Source: Microlunatus parietis
GTDB taxonomy: Bacteria; Actinomycetota; Actinomycetes; Propionibacteriales; Propionibacteriaceae
NCBI RefSeq assembly: GCF_013407955.1
Contig: NZ_JACCBU010000001.1
Location: 3,224,001-3,288,000, forward strand
DNA length: 64,000 bases
Direction: 5' to 3'
Below the pieces are notes generated by a model. It saw nothing but the letters and a program-made list of their open reading frames with translations. It made no database searches and was not told where the DNA came from. Positions 1-9,140 of this stretch are shown in pieces. The position numbers and the translations under genes were made by a program. The stretch's first letter is position 1; each line of letters begins with the position of its first letter.

Positions 1-144
1 GCCGGTGCCGTCGACGACAGTGGCCCAGATCGGTTCGGCCGATTCGGTCGCCGCATAGGCGACACCGGAAACGGTCGCGATCGCGATCCCGGCTCCGGCG
101 AGTACGGCAGCGATGGTCAGTCGGCGCTTGGCTGGTGCAGTCAT
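1..144 (-). CDS. Secreted protein, N-terminal fragment (runs off left edge)
   Basis: Only the first 48 codons are in the window. They read MTAPAKRRLTIAAV..., a short basic stretch, then a hydrophobic Ala/Val/Gly-rich core, then AYAAT, which is a classical Sec signal peptide with a likely cleavage site near residues 30-32. The start ATG is at 144-142. It is transcribed divergently from the response regulator at 297, so the shared 150-bp gap probably carries both promoters and this protein may be a target of that two-component system. The mature function cannot be judged from what is visible. Confidence 0.7.
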   Translation of the reverse strand, partial: MTAPAKRRLTIAAVLAGAGIAIATVSGVAYAATESAEPIWATVVDGTG

Positions 145-296
145 GAGGTCAGTCGTTCCTTCCGTCGTACGGCGCCGCGGTGGTGCGGGCCTGCTTCAAG
201 ATCAGCACGCAGGGCCGAAAGCCTCCGGAAGTGCAGCCGAAAATCGAGCGAAAGAAGGAGCAGCGGGATTTTCGCGGTACGTCTAGCTTTGACCTC

Positions 297-998
297 ATGC
301 GCGTGCTGATCGTGGAAGACGAAGCGGGGCTCGCCAGCGCCCTCCGGGTCGGCCTCGCCCATCAGGGGTACGCGGTCGACGTCGCCCTCACCTGCGCCGA
401 GGCGCGCTTCAAGCTCGGCACCGCCGAGTACGACCTGCTGGTGCTCGACGCGAACCTGCCGGACGGCGACGGCTTCTCGCTCGCCGAGGCGATCCGGCAC
501 GGCCGGGTCGAGTGCATGTCCGGCTCCGACGTCCGGATCCTGATGCTGACCGCCCGGACCCAGCTGCAGGACCGGGTCCGCGGGCTCGACGTCGGCGCCG
601 ACGACTACCTGGTGAAGCCGTTCGCGCTGGCCGAGCTGACCGCGCGGATCCGAGCCCTGTTCCGCCGCGAGGTCCGTGGCGACACGGCCGTGCTCAGCCA
701 CGGCCCGGTCCGGCTGGACACGGCCCGGCAGCTGGCGCACCGCGGCGAGCGCGAGCTGCGGCTGACCCGTAAGGAGTTCGGCGTTCTCCGTTATCTGCTG
801 ACGAAACCGGAGGCGGTCGTCTCGGCCGAGGAACTGCTGCAGCACGTCTGGGACGAGAACGCGGACCCGTTCAGCCAGACGGTCCGGGTCACGGTCGGCA
901 CGCTGCGCCGCAAGCTCACCGTCGACGGGGAGCCGCAACTTCTGGAGACGCTGGTCGGGCGCGGCTACCGGCTCCGTGATCACGATTTCGAGGAATGA
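297..998 (+). CDS. OmpR/PhoB-type response regulator
   Basis: A 233-aa two-component response regulator. The receiver domain (about residues 1-120) has the acidic pocket E7-D8-E9, phospho-acceptor Asp51 (LVLDAN), the switch Thr in LTART and Lys108 (YLVKPF). The C-terminal part is an OmpR winged helix (LTRKEFGVLRYLL, ending in VGRGYRL). The ATG at 297 is chosen because MRVLIVEDE is the canonical family start; an in-frame upstream extension has no homologous look. Its stop overlaps the histidine kinase start by 4 bp (ATGA), so the pair is translationally coupled. The signal sensed is unknown; the divergent secreted protein at 1-144 is a candidate target. Confidence 0.93.
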   Translation: MRVLIVEDEAGLASALRVGLAHQGYAVDVALTCAEARFKLGTAEYDLLVLDANLPDGDGFSLAEAIRHGRVECMSGSDVRILMLTARTQLQDRVRGLDVGADDYLVKPFALAELTARIRALFRREVRGDTAVLSHGPVRLDTARQLAHRGERELRLTRKEFGVLRYLLTKPEAVVSAEELLQHVWDENADPFSQTVRVTVGTLRRKLTVDGEPQLLETLVGRGYRLRDHDFEE

Positions 999-2293
999 TC
1001 ATGGCCGATCAGCTCGTCGTACCACGGACCCCGGCCGGACGGTTGCTGCGCCGAGCCTGGTTGCGACTGCCGGACGGGGCGCGGACGATCCGGGTCCGGC
1101 TGACGCTGACGTACTCGGCGCTGTTGTTCGGGATCACCGCGTTGATCTTGGTCTGTCTCTACGTCGCGCTGTCCCAGACGATCGTCGCCGAGCCGCTGGA
1201 CCCGGTGACGGTCAAGCGGTTCGAGAAGAACTCCGACGGCACGATCGTGTACCGGCCCGGCGAGCAGTTCCAGGCCGCGGACCTGGCCAGCGTCCAGAAA
1301 GCGGTCAACTTCGCGGTGCTGCAGACGGTCCGCGACTACTCCGTGCTGGCGTTGGTGATCATGTTCGGGCTCAGCCTGGTGATCGGCTGGTGGGTGGCCG
1401 GCCGCGCGCTGCGACCGGTGAAGCGGATCACCACGGCGACCCGGGAGATCACCGCGACCGACCTGTCCCGGAGGATCGGCGCGAGCGGGCCGCCGGACGA
1501 ACTGCGTACGCTCGCGGACACGATCGACGACATGCTGAACCGGCTGGACACCGCGTTCCGCGCCGAGCGGACTCTGGTCGAGGACGTCTCGCACGAGCTG
1601 CGCAACCCGGTCGCCGTGGTCCAGGCGAACGTGGAAGCCGTGCTGGGCAACGAATCCGCGACGATCGCGGAGCGCCGCGAGGCGACGGCCGTGGTGACCC
1701 ACGCGACCGCGCGGATGACCCGGCTGCTGGAGGATCTGCTGGCGACCGCCCGGAAGCGCTCGGCGGCGTTCGTCGATCGGGAACTTGATCTTGCCCGGCT
1801 GGGCCGCAACGTCGCCGACGCGTACCGGCTGGTCGCCGACGAACGTTCGATCCGTCTTGATCTTCGCGGCCATGACGGGCCGATCGTGTACGGCGACGCG
1901 GAGTCGCTGGAGCGCGCCGTGTCCAACCTGCTGTCCAACGCCGTCCGGCTGGCACCCGAGGGCAGCACGATCATGATCGCCTCCGGCAGCCGGGACGGCT
2001 GGGCCTGGATCGCCGTCCGCGACCAGGGCCCCGGAATCGCCGTGGAGGAACAGGAACGCGTCTTCGACCGGTTCCACCGGGGCAGCGACCCGTCCACCCG
2101 GTCGACGCCCGGCTCCGGCCTCGGCCTGGCCATCGCGCGCCAGATCGCCGAGAGCCACGAGGGCCGGCTCGTGCTGTTCAGCCGGCCCGGGATCGGCAGC
2201 ACCTTCGTCCTCTGGCTCCCCGACCGCTCCCTCGCCCCCGACCGGACCGCCGCGCCACCCGAGACCGATCCCCTGGACGGGCGATCGCGGTGA
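995..2293 (+). CDS. Membrane sensor histidine kinase
   Basis: A 432-aa partner kinase of the preceding regulator. Two membrane spans at about residues 38-60 and 115-135 flank a short extracytoplasmic loop of about 55 residues. A HAMP segment follows, then HisKA with phospho-acceptor His200 (DVSHELRNP), then a HATPase_c domain with an N box (NLLSNAV), a G1 box (DQGPGI) and a G2 box (GSGLGLAIARQ). Starts at 995 (overlapping the upstream stop) or at ATG 1001 are both possible. The small sensing loop resembles the generic MtrB/CssS-like class, so the stimulus is not predictable. Confidence 0.92.
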   Translation: MIMADQLVVPRTPAGRLLRRAWLRLPDGARTIRVRLTLTYSALLFGITALILVCLYVALSQTIVAEPLDPVTVKRFEKNSDGTIVYRPGEQFQAADLASVQKAVNFAVLQTVRDYSVLALVIMFGLSLVIGWWVAGRALRPVKRITTATREITATDLSRRIGASGPPDELRTLADTIDDMLNRLDTAFRAERTLVEDVSHELRNPVAVVQANVEAVLGNESATIAERREATAVVTHATARMTRLLEDLLATARKRSAAFVDRELDLARLGRNVADAYRLVADERSIRLDLRGHDGPIVYGDAESLERAVSNLLSNAVRLAPEGSTIMIASGSRDGWAWIAVRDQGPGIAVEEQERVFDRFHRGSDPSTRSTPGSGLGLAIARQIAESHEGRLVLFSRPGIGSTFVLWLPDRSLAPDRTAAPPETDPLDGRSR

Positions 2294-2318
2294 TCGGCCG
2301 GGACCGGAATCCCGGACG

Positions 2319-2723
2319 TCAGGTTCGCTGCGCGGCCTCGTACTCGGCGTCACTGACCGGCTCCAGCCAGGTCGTGCCGTTGCTGCTCTCGGTGCCCTCG
2401 AACATCGCCAGGTGACACATCAGCCGGTCGGCCGTCGCCCCGTGCCAGTGTTCCTCACCCGGCGGTGTCCACACCGTGTCACCGGGGCGTAGCCGGATCA
2501 CCGTGCCGTCGCGGTTCACCACCAGGCCCGAACCGTCGGTCACGTGCAGGGTCTGCCCGACCGCATGGGAATGCCAGTTCGTCCGCGCACCCGGTGTGAA
2601 CCGGACGGCGCTGACGTTCAACCGCGACGGCTCGGCCGCCTCCTTGATCGGATCCACGTACACGTCGCCGACAAAGGTCTCCGCCGGTCCCTTCGCCGTC
2701 GGCACAGCGGGAATCAACTCCAT
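2319..2723 (-). CDS. Small cupin-domain protein
   Basis: A 134-aa single-domain cupin of the YlbA/quercetinase-like type. Metal-ligand histidines are visible in NWHSHAVGQ (motif 1) and PPGEEHWHGAT (motif 2). The ATG at 2723 is preferred because GAGGAGG lies about 8 bases upstream; an upstream ATG at 2747 has no such site. It follows malG on the same strand after a 113-bp gap, so it may be read with the sugar-transport operon or separately. Homologues are often annotated as carboxymuconolactone decarboxylase-associated or auxin-binding-like cupins, but the substrate cannot be inferred. Confidence 0.82.
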   Translation of the reverse strand: MELIPAVPTAKGPAETFVGDVYVDPIKEAAEPSRLNVSAVRFTPGARTNWHSHAVGQTLHVTDGSGLVVNRDGTVIRLRPGDTVWTPPGEEHWHGATADRLMCHLAMFEGTESSNGTTWLEPVSDAEYEAAQRT

Positions 2724-2836
2724 AGCCAGGTCCTCCTCGCGCGTCATGGTCACCTTCAGCCAACCCGATGCTGTGCCCGCGCGGGAGGCCCTGCCGATAG
2801 AGGTACTGACAGGGCACCCCAGCGCACCCGGGACAG

Positions 2837-3730
2837 TCAGCCCTTGACTGCGCCGGCGGTCAGGCCGGAGACGATGTAGCGCTGCAGGACCAGGAACAGC
2901 ACCACCACGGGGATCGCGGTGATCACGGCGCCGGCGGCGAACAGACCCCAGCGGGCCGAGTTCTGCTCGGAGACGAACTGGAACAGGCCGACGGCGACGG
3001 TCCATTTGCTCTCGTCGGTGAGGATGATCCCGGCCAGCAGGTAGTCGGAGAAGGTGCCGATGAAGCCGAGCAGGCCCACCACGGCGAGGATCGGCGCGAC
3101 CAGGCGCAGGATGATCACGAAGAAGATCTGCAGGTGGCTGGCGCCGTCCACCTTGGCGGCCTCGTCCAGTTCCTTCGGCACCGTGTTGAAGAAGCCGTAC
3201 ATGAGGAACGTGTTCATGCCGAGCGCGCCGCCGAGGTAGACCATGATCAACGCGATCCGGCTGTTCAGGCCGAGCAGCGGGTGCAGGTCGCCGAGCGCGG
3301 TGAGCAGCAGGAAGATCGCGACGAACGTGAGCAGCTGCGGGAACATCTGCACGATCAGCAGCGTCATCAGACCGGCCCGGCGGCCGGAGAACCGGAACCT
3401 CGAGAAGGCGTACGCGGCCGCGGCGCCCATCAGCACCGAGCCGATGCTGGTCACCGCGCCGATCCAGAGGCTGTTGCCGATCCAGGACCAGAACTGGGTC
3501 TCGTTCAGGGCTTGGAAGTTCGCCGTCGAGAACGAGCTGAACAGCCGGCTGCTGCCGACCAGGCTGCCGGTCGCGTTGACCGACGCGGAGATCACGAAGA
3601 CGATCGGGAAGATCGCGTACCCGATGACGATCACACCGATGACGTGCCGCCAGCCGATCTCCCGCCACCAGCGGGTGCCGGTCAGCTTGTCGCCCTCCGA
3701 CAGGCTCGGGGAACGTCGGGTCTCGATCAT
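2837..3730 (-). CDS. malG: Maltose-type ABC transporter permease MalG
   Basis: A 297-aa inner-membrane permease of a CUT1 carbohydrate importer. Six hydrophobic spans are apparent, and the cytoplasmic EAA loop that contacts the ATPase is clear (ELDEAAKVDGASHLQIF). The sequence ends in the MalG-typical GLTAGAVKG. The ATG at 3730 overlaps the malF stop by one base (TGATG), which indicates coupled translation. No ATPase gene is present, so the complex probably uses a shared MsmK/MalK-type ATPase encoded elsewhere, as is common in Actinobacteria. Exact sugar (maltose, maltodextrin or another oligosaccharide) is not proven. Confidence 0.9.
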   Translation of the reverse strand: MIETRRSPSLSEGDKLTGTRWWREIGWRHVIGVIVIGYAIFPIVFVISASVNATGSLVGSSRLFSSFSTANFQALNETQFWSWIGNSLWIGAVTSIGSVLMGAAAAYAFSRFRFSGRRAGLMTLLIVQMFPQLLTFVAIFLLLTALGDLHPLLGLNSRIALIMVYLGGALGMNTFLMYGFFNTVPKELDEAAKVDGASHLQIFFVIILRLVAPILAVVGLLGFIGTFSDYLLAGIILTDESKWTVAVGLFQFVSEQNSARWGLFAAGAVITAIPVVVLFLVLQRYIVSGLTAGAVKG

Positions 3731-5265
3731 CAGTTGATCTCCTCCAGCCGCCGGGTCTGCCGGAAGCTGATCAAGGAGATCGCCCCGACGATCAGGAAGA
3801 TGATGATCGACAGCGAGCTGGCCAGGCCGTACTGACGGGTGCCGCCCTGCCCGGCCAGGCCGGAGATCTGGTACACCATCGAGATCAGGATGTCGGTCTG
3901 GCCGACCGCGACCGGAGCACCGGGGAACGGCGGCCCACCCCGGGTCAGCAGATAGATGATGTTGAAGTTGTTGAAGTTGAACGCGAACGAGGCGATCAAC
4001 AGCGGGGCCACCGAGACCAGCAGCAGCGGCAGCGTGATCAGCCGCCAGATCTGCAGTGCGGAGGCGCCGTCGATCCGGGCCGATTCGATCAACTCCGCCG
4101 GGATCGACTGCAGGGCGCCGGTACAGATCAGGAACATGTACGGGAAGCCGAGCCACAGGTTGACCAGCACAACGGACAGCTTGGCCAGCCAGGGGTCGGT
4201 CAGCCAGGGAATCGACGCGCCGCCGAAGAACGTCTGGTTGATGAACCCGAAGTCGGTATTGAGCATGCCGGACCAGAGCAGCGCCGACATGAACGGCGGG
4301 AACGCGTACGGGACGATGAAGAAGGACCGGTAGAGGCGCTGGCCCCGGACCCGGCGGTCGTTCATGGTGATCGCCAGGCCGAGTCCGACCAGGAACGTGG
4401 TCGCCACGGTCACGATCGAGAAGACCACGGTCCAGAGCAGGACCTGGCCCATGATCGTCGAGTAGCGGGTGTCGGTGAACGGCCGGGTGAAGTTCTCCGT
4501 ACCGACCGGGACGGCCCAGCCGGTGCCGAGCTCCTGGCCGTCGGCGGCGGCGAAGCTGCCCCGCTCGTTCGGCCGGTAGACGGTGCCCGACTCGGTGTCG
4601 GTGAGCGTGTCGGCGGCCGGATCGTAGATCAGGAAGGACTTGTAGAGGTAGGCGTGCGACCCGTCGGTGGTCCGGTACGCACCGTCCTCCGCGTCGGCCG
4701 AGGCCGGCACCCGCAGCGCGTTGATCTGGTCCTGGATCGGCAGCAGGTCGGTCAGGGTCAGCACCTGCCAGCCGGGCACGGCGGTGATCTTGGTCCCGGT
4801 GATCGTCGCGGCCGGCTCGGGGCGCGGCGGCTGGCCGGCGGTGCCGAGCTGCACCTGCCCGTCGATGATCACCGCGAGCCCGTACTCGCTGGGATTCTGC
4901 AGGTTGCGGATCACCGAGGCCGGCAGTTGCGCCGAGCCTTCCACCCGCTTCTCGTTCTGGGCCAACAGCGAGTCGATCGCCTCGGCCTTGGTGACCAGAT
5001 GACCGTCGCCGTAGTTGGTGAACGCGACGTAGCCGGTGTAGCCCATGCTGAACACCTGGAACACCAGCAGGAAGATCAACCCGGGCAGCAGGTAGCGCAG
5101 CGGCAGCGCCCGGCGGGCGAAGTAGACGATGTCGGCGATGATCACCAGCACGACGCAGACACCGGCGATCACCGGGTGATCGGTGGCGATCGCCCGAGCC
5201 ACCAGATAGACGCCGAACGCGTTGACCAGCGCGATCAGCAGCAGCTTGATCAGGAACCCGGGCAT
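3730..5265 (-). CDS. malF: Maltose-type ABC transporter permease MalF
   Basis: A 511-aa permease, close to the length of enterobacterial MalF. Two N-terminal hydrophobic spans are followed by a third (YLLPGLIFLLVFQVFSMGYT). Then comes a large periplasmic loop of about 150 residues that corresponds to the MalF P2 loop which docks the binding protein. The remaining spans carry the EAA motif ELIESARIDGASALQIW. It overlaps the binding-protein stop by one base at 5265 and malG by one base at 3730. The P2 loop supports maltose/maltodextrin-type transport rather than a short MalF of other CUT1 systems. Confidence 0.9.
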   Translation of the reverse strand: MPGFLIKLLLIALVNAFGVYLVARAIATDHPVIAGVCVVLVIIADIVYFARRALPLRYLLPGLIFLLVFQVFSMGYTGYVAFTNYGDGHLVTKAEAIDSLLAQNEKRVEGSAQLPASVIRNLQNPSEYGLAVIIDGQVQLGTAGQPPRPEPAATITGTKITAVPGWQVLTLTDLLPIQDQINALRVPASADAEDGAYRTTDGSHAYLYKSFLIYDPAADTLTDTESGTVYRPNERGSFAAADGQELGTGWAVPVGTENFTRPFTDTRYSTIMGQVLLWTVVFSIVTVATTFLVGLGLAITMNDRRVRGQRLYRSFFIVPYAFPPFMSALLWSGMLNTDFGFINQTFFGGASIPWLTDPWLAKLSVVLVNLWLGFPYMFLICTGALQSIPAELIESARIDGASALQIWRLITLPLLLVSVAPLLIASFAFNFNNFNIIYLLTRGGPPFPGAPVAVGQTDILISMVYQISGLAGQGGTRQYGLASSLSIIIFLIVGAISLISFRQTRRLEEIN

Positions 5266-6524
5266 CAGCCGGCCTTCTTGATCGCCGCCTCGATGTTCTT
5301 GGCCATCGTGGTCCAGGTCTGTTCCGGCTCGGCGCCACCGACGATCGCGGCCTCGGCACCGCCCCAGAACGTCCAGACCTGGGCCATCGGCGGGATCGAC
5401 GGCATCGGGAGGCCGTCCTGGCCGGCCTCCGCGTACCCCTGCACCAGCGGGTTGCCGGTGACGGTCGCGTCCTCGGCGGCCTCGGTGAGGGCGGGCACCC
5501 GGTCGCCCTGCTCGAACAGCTTGAGCTGGACCTCCTTGGTGCCCAGGTAGTTGACCAGGAACTCGGTGGCCAGCAACGCGTTCTTGCTCCGTGCCGACAG
5601 GATGAAGCCCTGCACGCCGACGAACGGCCGGGCCGGCTGGCCGCCGGCCGACGGGATCGGCATCACGGTGACGTCCAGCTTCTTCTTCTCGAAGTCGGGT
5701 GTGTTCCAGGGACCGGTGATGAAGAACGGCGAGTTCTGGTTGAGGAACTGTTCCTTCGCGATGTCGCCGGTCAGCGACGTGTCCAGGACCTTGTTTCCCT
5801 TCTTTCCTTGGCTTCCCAGCCAGGTGGCGAACTTCAGCCCGGTCTCGTCGCCGATGGTCAGCGTGTCGGAGAAGGTGCCGTCGTCGTTCATCCGGAACAC
5901 CGTGTTGCCGAACGAGGACTGCAACGGGAACGTGTGGTACGGATCGCCGCCCTCGCCGACGCCGAGCAGCAGCGGGTACTTCTTCCCGGCCTCCTTGCCG
6001 GCCGTGATCAAGTCCTCCCAGGTCTGCGGGACGTCCTTGCTCAGGGCGTTGTTGCGGACCAGCCCGATGTTCTCGATCGAGTACGGCAGCCCGTAGCACT
6101 GGCCGTCCTGGCTGAACGCCGACACCGCCAGCGGGGTCAGCCGGTTGGCAAGATCACCGAGCTCGATCGGCGCGACGACGCCCGACTTGATGAAGTTGCC
6201 GATCCCGTCGTGCGGCGTGACCGCGATGTCGGGGCCCTTCCCGGACGGCACCTGGGTGGAGAACTGTGGCCCGATGTCGGCGAAGTTCTTGGTCACCACC
6301 TCGATCGTGACGCCGGGGTTGTCGGTGGAGAACTGCTTGCCGATCTCCTTCACCGCTGGCGCCCGCGATCCGTCCACCCAGACCACCAGCTTCGCGCTCT
6401 GGGCGGCCGGCGTCGACGGCGCGCTGCTCGGCGCCGGGCTGCTGACCGTACCGGTGGGCGTGCCGGTGCTGCAGGCCGCCAGGGGCGCGGCGAGTGCGAG
6501 GCCGACGAAGCTGCGTCGCTTCAT
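5265..6524 (-). CDS. malE: Extracellular sugar-binding lipoprotein (MalE-like)
   Basis: A 419-aa solute-binding lipoprotein, first gene of the transporter operon. The signal peptide MKRRSFVGLALAAPLAAC has a lipobox with lipidated Cys18, followed by a Ser/Pro/Thr-rich linker to about residue 42. The body is a family-1 binding protein (KLVVWVDGSRAPAVKEI, GKGPDIAVTPHDGIGNFI, GLPYSIENIGLVRN). The ATG at 6524 is supported by AGGAG eight bases upstream. It captures the ligand outside the membrane and delivers it to MalFG. The clear MalE resemblance plus the long MalF loop make maltose or maltodextrin the most likely ligand. Confidence 0.88.
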   Translation of the reverse strand: MKRRSFVGLALAAPLAACSTGTPTGTVSSPAPSSAPSTPAAQSAKLVVWVDGSRAPAVKEIGKQFSTDNPGVTIEVVTKNFADIGPQFSTQVPSGKGPDIAVTPHDGIGNFIKSGVVAPIELGDLANRLTPLAVSAFSQDGQCYGLPYSIENIGLVRNNALSKDVPQTWEDLITAGKEAGKKYPLLLGVGEGGDPYHTFPLQSSFGNTVFRMNDDGTFSDTLTIGDETGLKFATWLGSQGKKGNKVLDTSLTGDIAKEQFLNQNSPFFITGPWNTPDFEKKKLDVTVMPIPSAGGQPARPFVGVQGFILSARSKNALLATEFLVNYLGTKEVQLKLFEQGDRVPALTEAAEDATVTGNPLVQGYAEAGQDGLPMPSIPPMAQVWTFWGGAEAAIVGGAEPEQTWTTMAKNIEAAIKKAG

Positions 6525-6860
6525 GAGGTGCTCCTCGGAAGGGCCGCACCGGCTGGTGCGGACGGGTGGCCGGACCGTCACTGGTCCACGCAGGACCCTA
6601 TTGCCTCCCGGCGCGCAGCGGGAGGGGCAACACGAAATCGATATCAAGGATTCGCCTTCAGTCGACCGGGACCGCCTGCTCACCTGGTCGTCCCCTGATG
6701 ATCATGTCGCGTTCGCCGACCCGGGTCTGGTCCCGTCGCAGATGATCAACGTCTGGTGTGGCACGTCCACATCCGTTCCGGGCAAGGATTTCTCGTCGTC
6801 ACGGCGGGGTCACTCCTGCTGCCTAGCGTCACCACCAAGACTGCTTGAGGAGTGAACGCC
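6525..6860. promoter_or_regulatory. Divergent intergenic region between malE and phosphoesterase
   Basis: This 336-bp gap has no convincing ORF and must hold the promoters for the mal operon (leftward) and the phosphoesterase (rightward). A less GC-rich patch near 6630-6660 (around AAATCGATATCAAGG) is the most promoter-like part. No sugar regulator is encoded nearby, and I could not identify a clear LacI-type palindrome. A GAGGAG ribosome-binding site for the right-hand gene is at 6847-6852. Confidence 0.4.
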
Positions 6861-8678
6861 ATGACGTCCCGTACCCCGAACAGATCCCGACTCGCAGCGA
6901 TCGGACTGATCCCCCTGATCGGTCTGTCGCTCGGTGCCCCGCTCGCCATCGCCGACCCCGCACCGGCCAAGGCGCCGGCCGAGGTCCTGCCCGACACGTA
7001 CGTCGGCAAGGTCCAGGTCGTCGAAGGCGCCGCCGCCGACCAGAAGGTCCTGGTGGGCTCCGTCTTCGACGACACCGACCAGGACTCCGAACACGACAGC
7101 CGGGAGCGCGGCATCGCCGGCGTCGCCGTCTCCAACGGCCGCGACGTGGTGATCACCGACCGGAGCGGCGGCTACCGGATCCCCGCCTTCGACAACATGA
7201 CCGTCTTCGTCACCCAGCCGGCCGGCTGGACCGTGCCGGTGGACGAGGACAACATTGCCCAGTTCAGTTACAACCACCTGCCCGCAGGATCGCCGAAGCT
7301 CAAGTACGGCGGCATTCCGGCGACCGGGCCGCTGCCGAAGGCGATCAACTTCCCGCTGGTGAAGTCGAAGACGACCGGCGCGAAGCAACAGAACTGCCCG
7401 ATCGCCGCCGACACGCAGCCGTACAACCTGCAGCAGATGGGCTACGCCCGTGACGGTGCCGTGGCCGACCTGGTCGACCGCACCGACTATGGCGGTTGCG
7501 GGGTGCTGCTGCTCGGCGACAACGTCGGCGACGACCTCAGCCTCTACCCGGCTCTGAAGGACATCTACCGCGACGTCAACGGCCCGGTCCGAATGGTGCC
7601 GGGCAACCACGACATGGACTTCGACGCCAATGAATCTGGGCACAGCCTGGACACCTACCGGCACCTGGTCGGGCCTGCCTACTACTCCTACGACGTGGGC
7701 GAGGCACACTTCGTCGTGCTGGACAACATCCTGTATCCGAGGGCGCCAGGCGCCACCGGGTACGAGGAGCAGCTCGACGAGGAACAGCTGGCGTGGCTGG
7801 CCGAGGACCTGAAGCGCGTCAGCAAGGACAAGTTGATCGTGATCGCCGCACACGCGCCGATCGTCGACCACCGGTTCATGATGACCGTCAACGGCACGGC
7901 GCTCTATGACCTGCTGGAGGGCCGCAAGGCGGTGACCATCGGCGGCCACACCCACACCGCGGAGAAGCACCGGCCGGGTGATCGCCGGGCCGAGTGGGCC
8001 AAGGTGGGCATCGAGGAACTGCAGTTCACCCAGCTGGTCGCCGGCGCCGTGTCCGGTGACTGGTACTCCGGTGCGCTGGACGAGAGCGGGCTGCCGTACT
8101 CGCTGATGGCGGAGGGTTCCCGGCCGGGCATTCTGACCCTGGAACTGAACGGCAGCGAGTTCTCCGAGCGCTACACGGTGCGCAACGAGCCGGATTCGGT
8201 ACGGTTCTCGCTCGGCCTGAACTCGCCGCACTGGCGGCAGTGGGCGCCGAAGGCCCTGGCCTGGCGGGACAACGGCAAGGAGGGCCCCGCTCCGGCGCTC
8301 GGCGACGAGCATCTGATCACCCGTGATGATCTTGCCGGCGGGAGCTGGCTGACAGCCAACGTCTACCTCGGCTCGACCGGCACCAAGGTCGAGGTTGCGC
8401 TGGACGGCGGCGACCCGGTGGCCGCCGAGCACACCCAGCCCGCCAAGGGTGAGGCGCTGCGGCAGGGCTGGGAATGGGCCGATCCGTACGGGGCGACCCG
8501 CAACCTGCTCAGCAGCGGTTCGGTACCGCGCAGCACGCCGCACCTGTGGAAGCTGCCGCTGTCGGAGAAGCTCGCCGAGGGGACCCACACCGCGCGGGTC
8601 ACGGTGACCGATGATCATGGTCGGACCTACACGGACACGATCCGGTTCACCGTCGCCGACCGGCGTCCGGCGAGCTGA
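6861..8678 (+). CDS. Secreted calcineurin-like metallophosphoesterase
   Basis: A 605-aa exported protein with three regions. The signal peptide is about residues 1-32 (core LAAIGLIPLIGLSLG, cleavage near AIA-DP). An N-terminal beta domain (about 50-130) has acidic, calcium-site-like repeats (DDTDQDSEHDSRERG). The central calcineurin fold carries GDNVGDD, GNHD, HAPI and GGHTHT, which are the metal-ligand motifs, and a C-terminal beta domain follows. This matches the MetallophosN/Metallophos/MetallophosC arrangement. ATG 6861 is preferred over GTG 6852 because GAGGAG at 6847-6852 would overlap the latter. Likely removes phosphate from extracellular organic phosphates; substrate unknown. Confidence 0.88.
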   Translation: MTSRTPNRSRLAAIGLIPLIGLSLGAPLAIADPAPAKAPAEVLPDTYVGKVQVVEGAAADQKVLVGSVFDDTDQDSEHDSRERGIAGVAVSNGRDVVITDRSGGYRIPAFDNMTVFVTQPAGWTVPVDEDNIAQFSYNHLPAGSPKLKYGGIPATGPLPKAINFPLVKSKTTGAKQQNCPIAADTQPYNLQQMGYARDGAVADLVDRTDYGGCGVLLLGDNVGDDLSLYPALKDIYRDVNGPVRMVPGNHDMDFDANESGHSLDTYRHLVGPAYYSYDVGEAHFVVLDNILYPRAPGATGYEEQLDEEQLAWLAEDLKRVSKDKLIVIAAHAPIVDHRFMMTVNGTALYDLLEGRKAVTIGGHTHTAEKHRPGDRRAEWAKVGIEELQFTQLVAGAVSGDWYSGALDESGLPYSLMAEGSRPGILTLELNGSEFSERYTVRNEPDSVRFSLGLNSPHWRQWAPKALAWRDNGKEGPAPALGDEHLITRDDLAGGSWLTANVYLGSTGTKVEVALDGGDPVAAEHTQPAKGEALRQGWEWADPYGATRNLLSSGSVPRSTPHLWKLPLSEKLAEGTHTARVTVTDDHGRTYTDTIRFTVADRRPAS

Positions 8679-8687
8679 AACTGATCA

Positions 8688-9140
8688 TCACCCTGGGCCC
8701 GCCGGAAGTCCGCTTCCGGCGGGTGCAGGTTCCTGCAGCCGCTCCAGGACGCCGGTCTGGGCAAACAGGGCGAACCGGTCCGGACAGCCCCAGTGCTCGA
8801 CCATCCGGCCGTCCACGACCCGGGCCTGCTCGAAGAGCGCGATGTCGATCATGGCGTGGCTCGGCGGCCCGAAGAAGCCTCCCGTCGCCGTACCGCGGGC
8901 TCGGCCGCGGACCCAGACAATGTCACCCACGGTGATCGAATCCTCCACCGTGTAGACGACGTCCGGCATCAGCGCGTGGACCTGGCGGATGGCGGCCTTG
9001 ACGTTGTTCCGGGCTTGCTCGCCGACTCCGGCGAGACCGAACTGGTGCTCGATCAGATCCGGAGCACACAACTCGTCGACGAGGCCGGCGTTGCCGGTCC
9101 CGAAGCCCTCGGTCAGGATCTCCGTGACCAAGGTTGTCAA
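8688..9140 (-). CDS. SnoaL-like polyketide cyclase-family protein
   Basis: A 150-aa NTF2-fold protein of the SnoaL/ester-cyclase class, with the recognisable LCAPDLIEHQ and IRQVHALMPDVVYTVEDSI segments and a VDGRMVEHWGC strand. Members bind small hydrophobic molecules and only some are enzymes. The first start that keeps the domain whole is TTG at 9140, which overlaps the TTG start of the divergent TetR gene by 7 bp, so TetR control is likely. The C-terminal codons lie inside a hairpin that probably ends transcription from both sides. Confidence 0.75.
   Translation of the reverse strand: MTTLVTEILTEGFGTGNAGLVDELCAPDLIEHQFGLAGVGEQARNNVKAAIRQVHALMPDVVYTVEDSITVGDIVWVRGRARGTATGGFFGPPSHAMIDIALFEQARVVDGRMVEHWGCPDRFALFAQTGVLERLQEPAPAGSGLPAGPG
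8698..8723. terminator. Hairpin between convergent phosphoesterase and SnoaL genes
   Basis: An 11-bp perfect stem, CCCGCCGGAAG (8698-8708) with CTTCCGGCGGG (8713-8723), closed by a 4-base loop. It sits 20 bases after the phosphoesterase stop and overlaps the last codons of the convergent SnoaL gene. There is no T-tract, as is usual in high-GC actinobacteria; use as a bidirectional terminator is inferred. Confidence 0.6.

Noticed and set aside
141-983. Long reading frame opposite the response regulator
   Set aside because: It is the antisense shadow of a well-supported OmpR gene, rich in Arg/Gln/Asp as expected for mirror frames in high-GC DNA.
980-2353. 457-codon frame opposite the histidine kinase
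   Set aside because: Shadow of the kinase; no domain and skewed composition.
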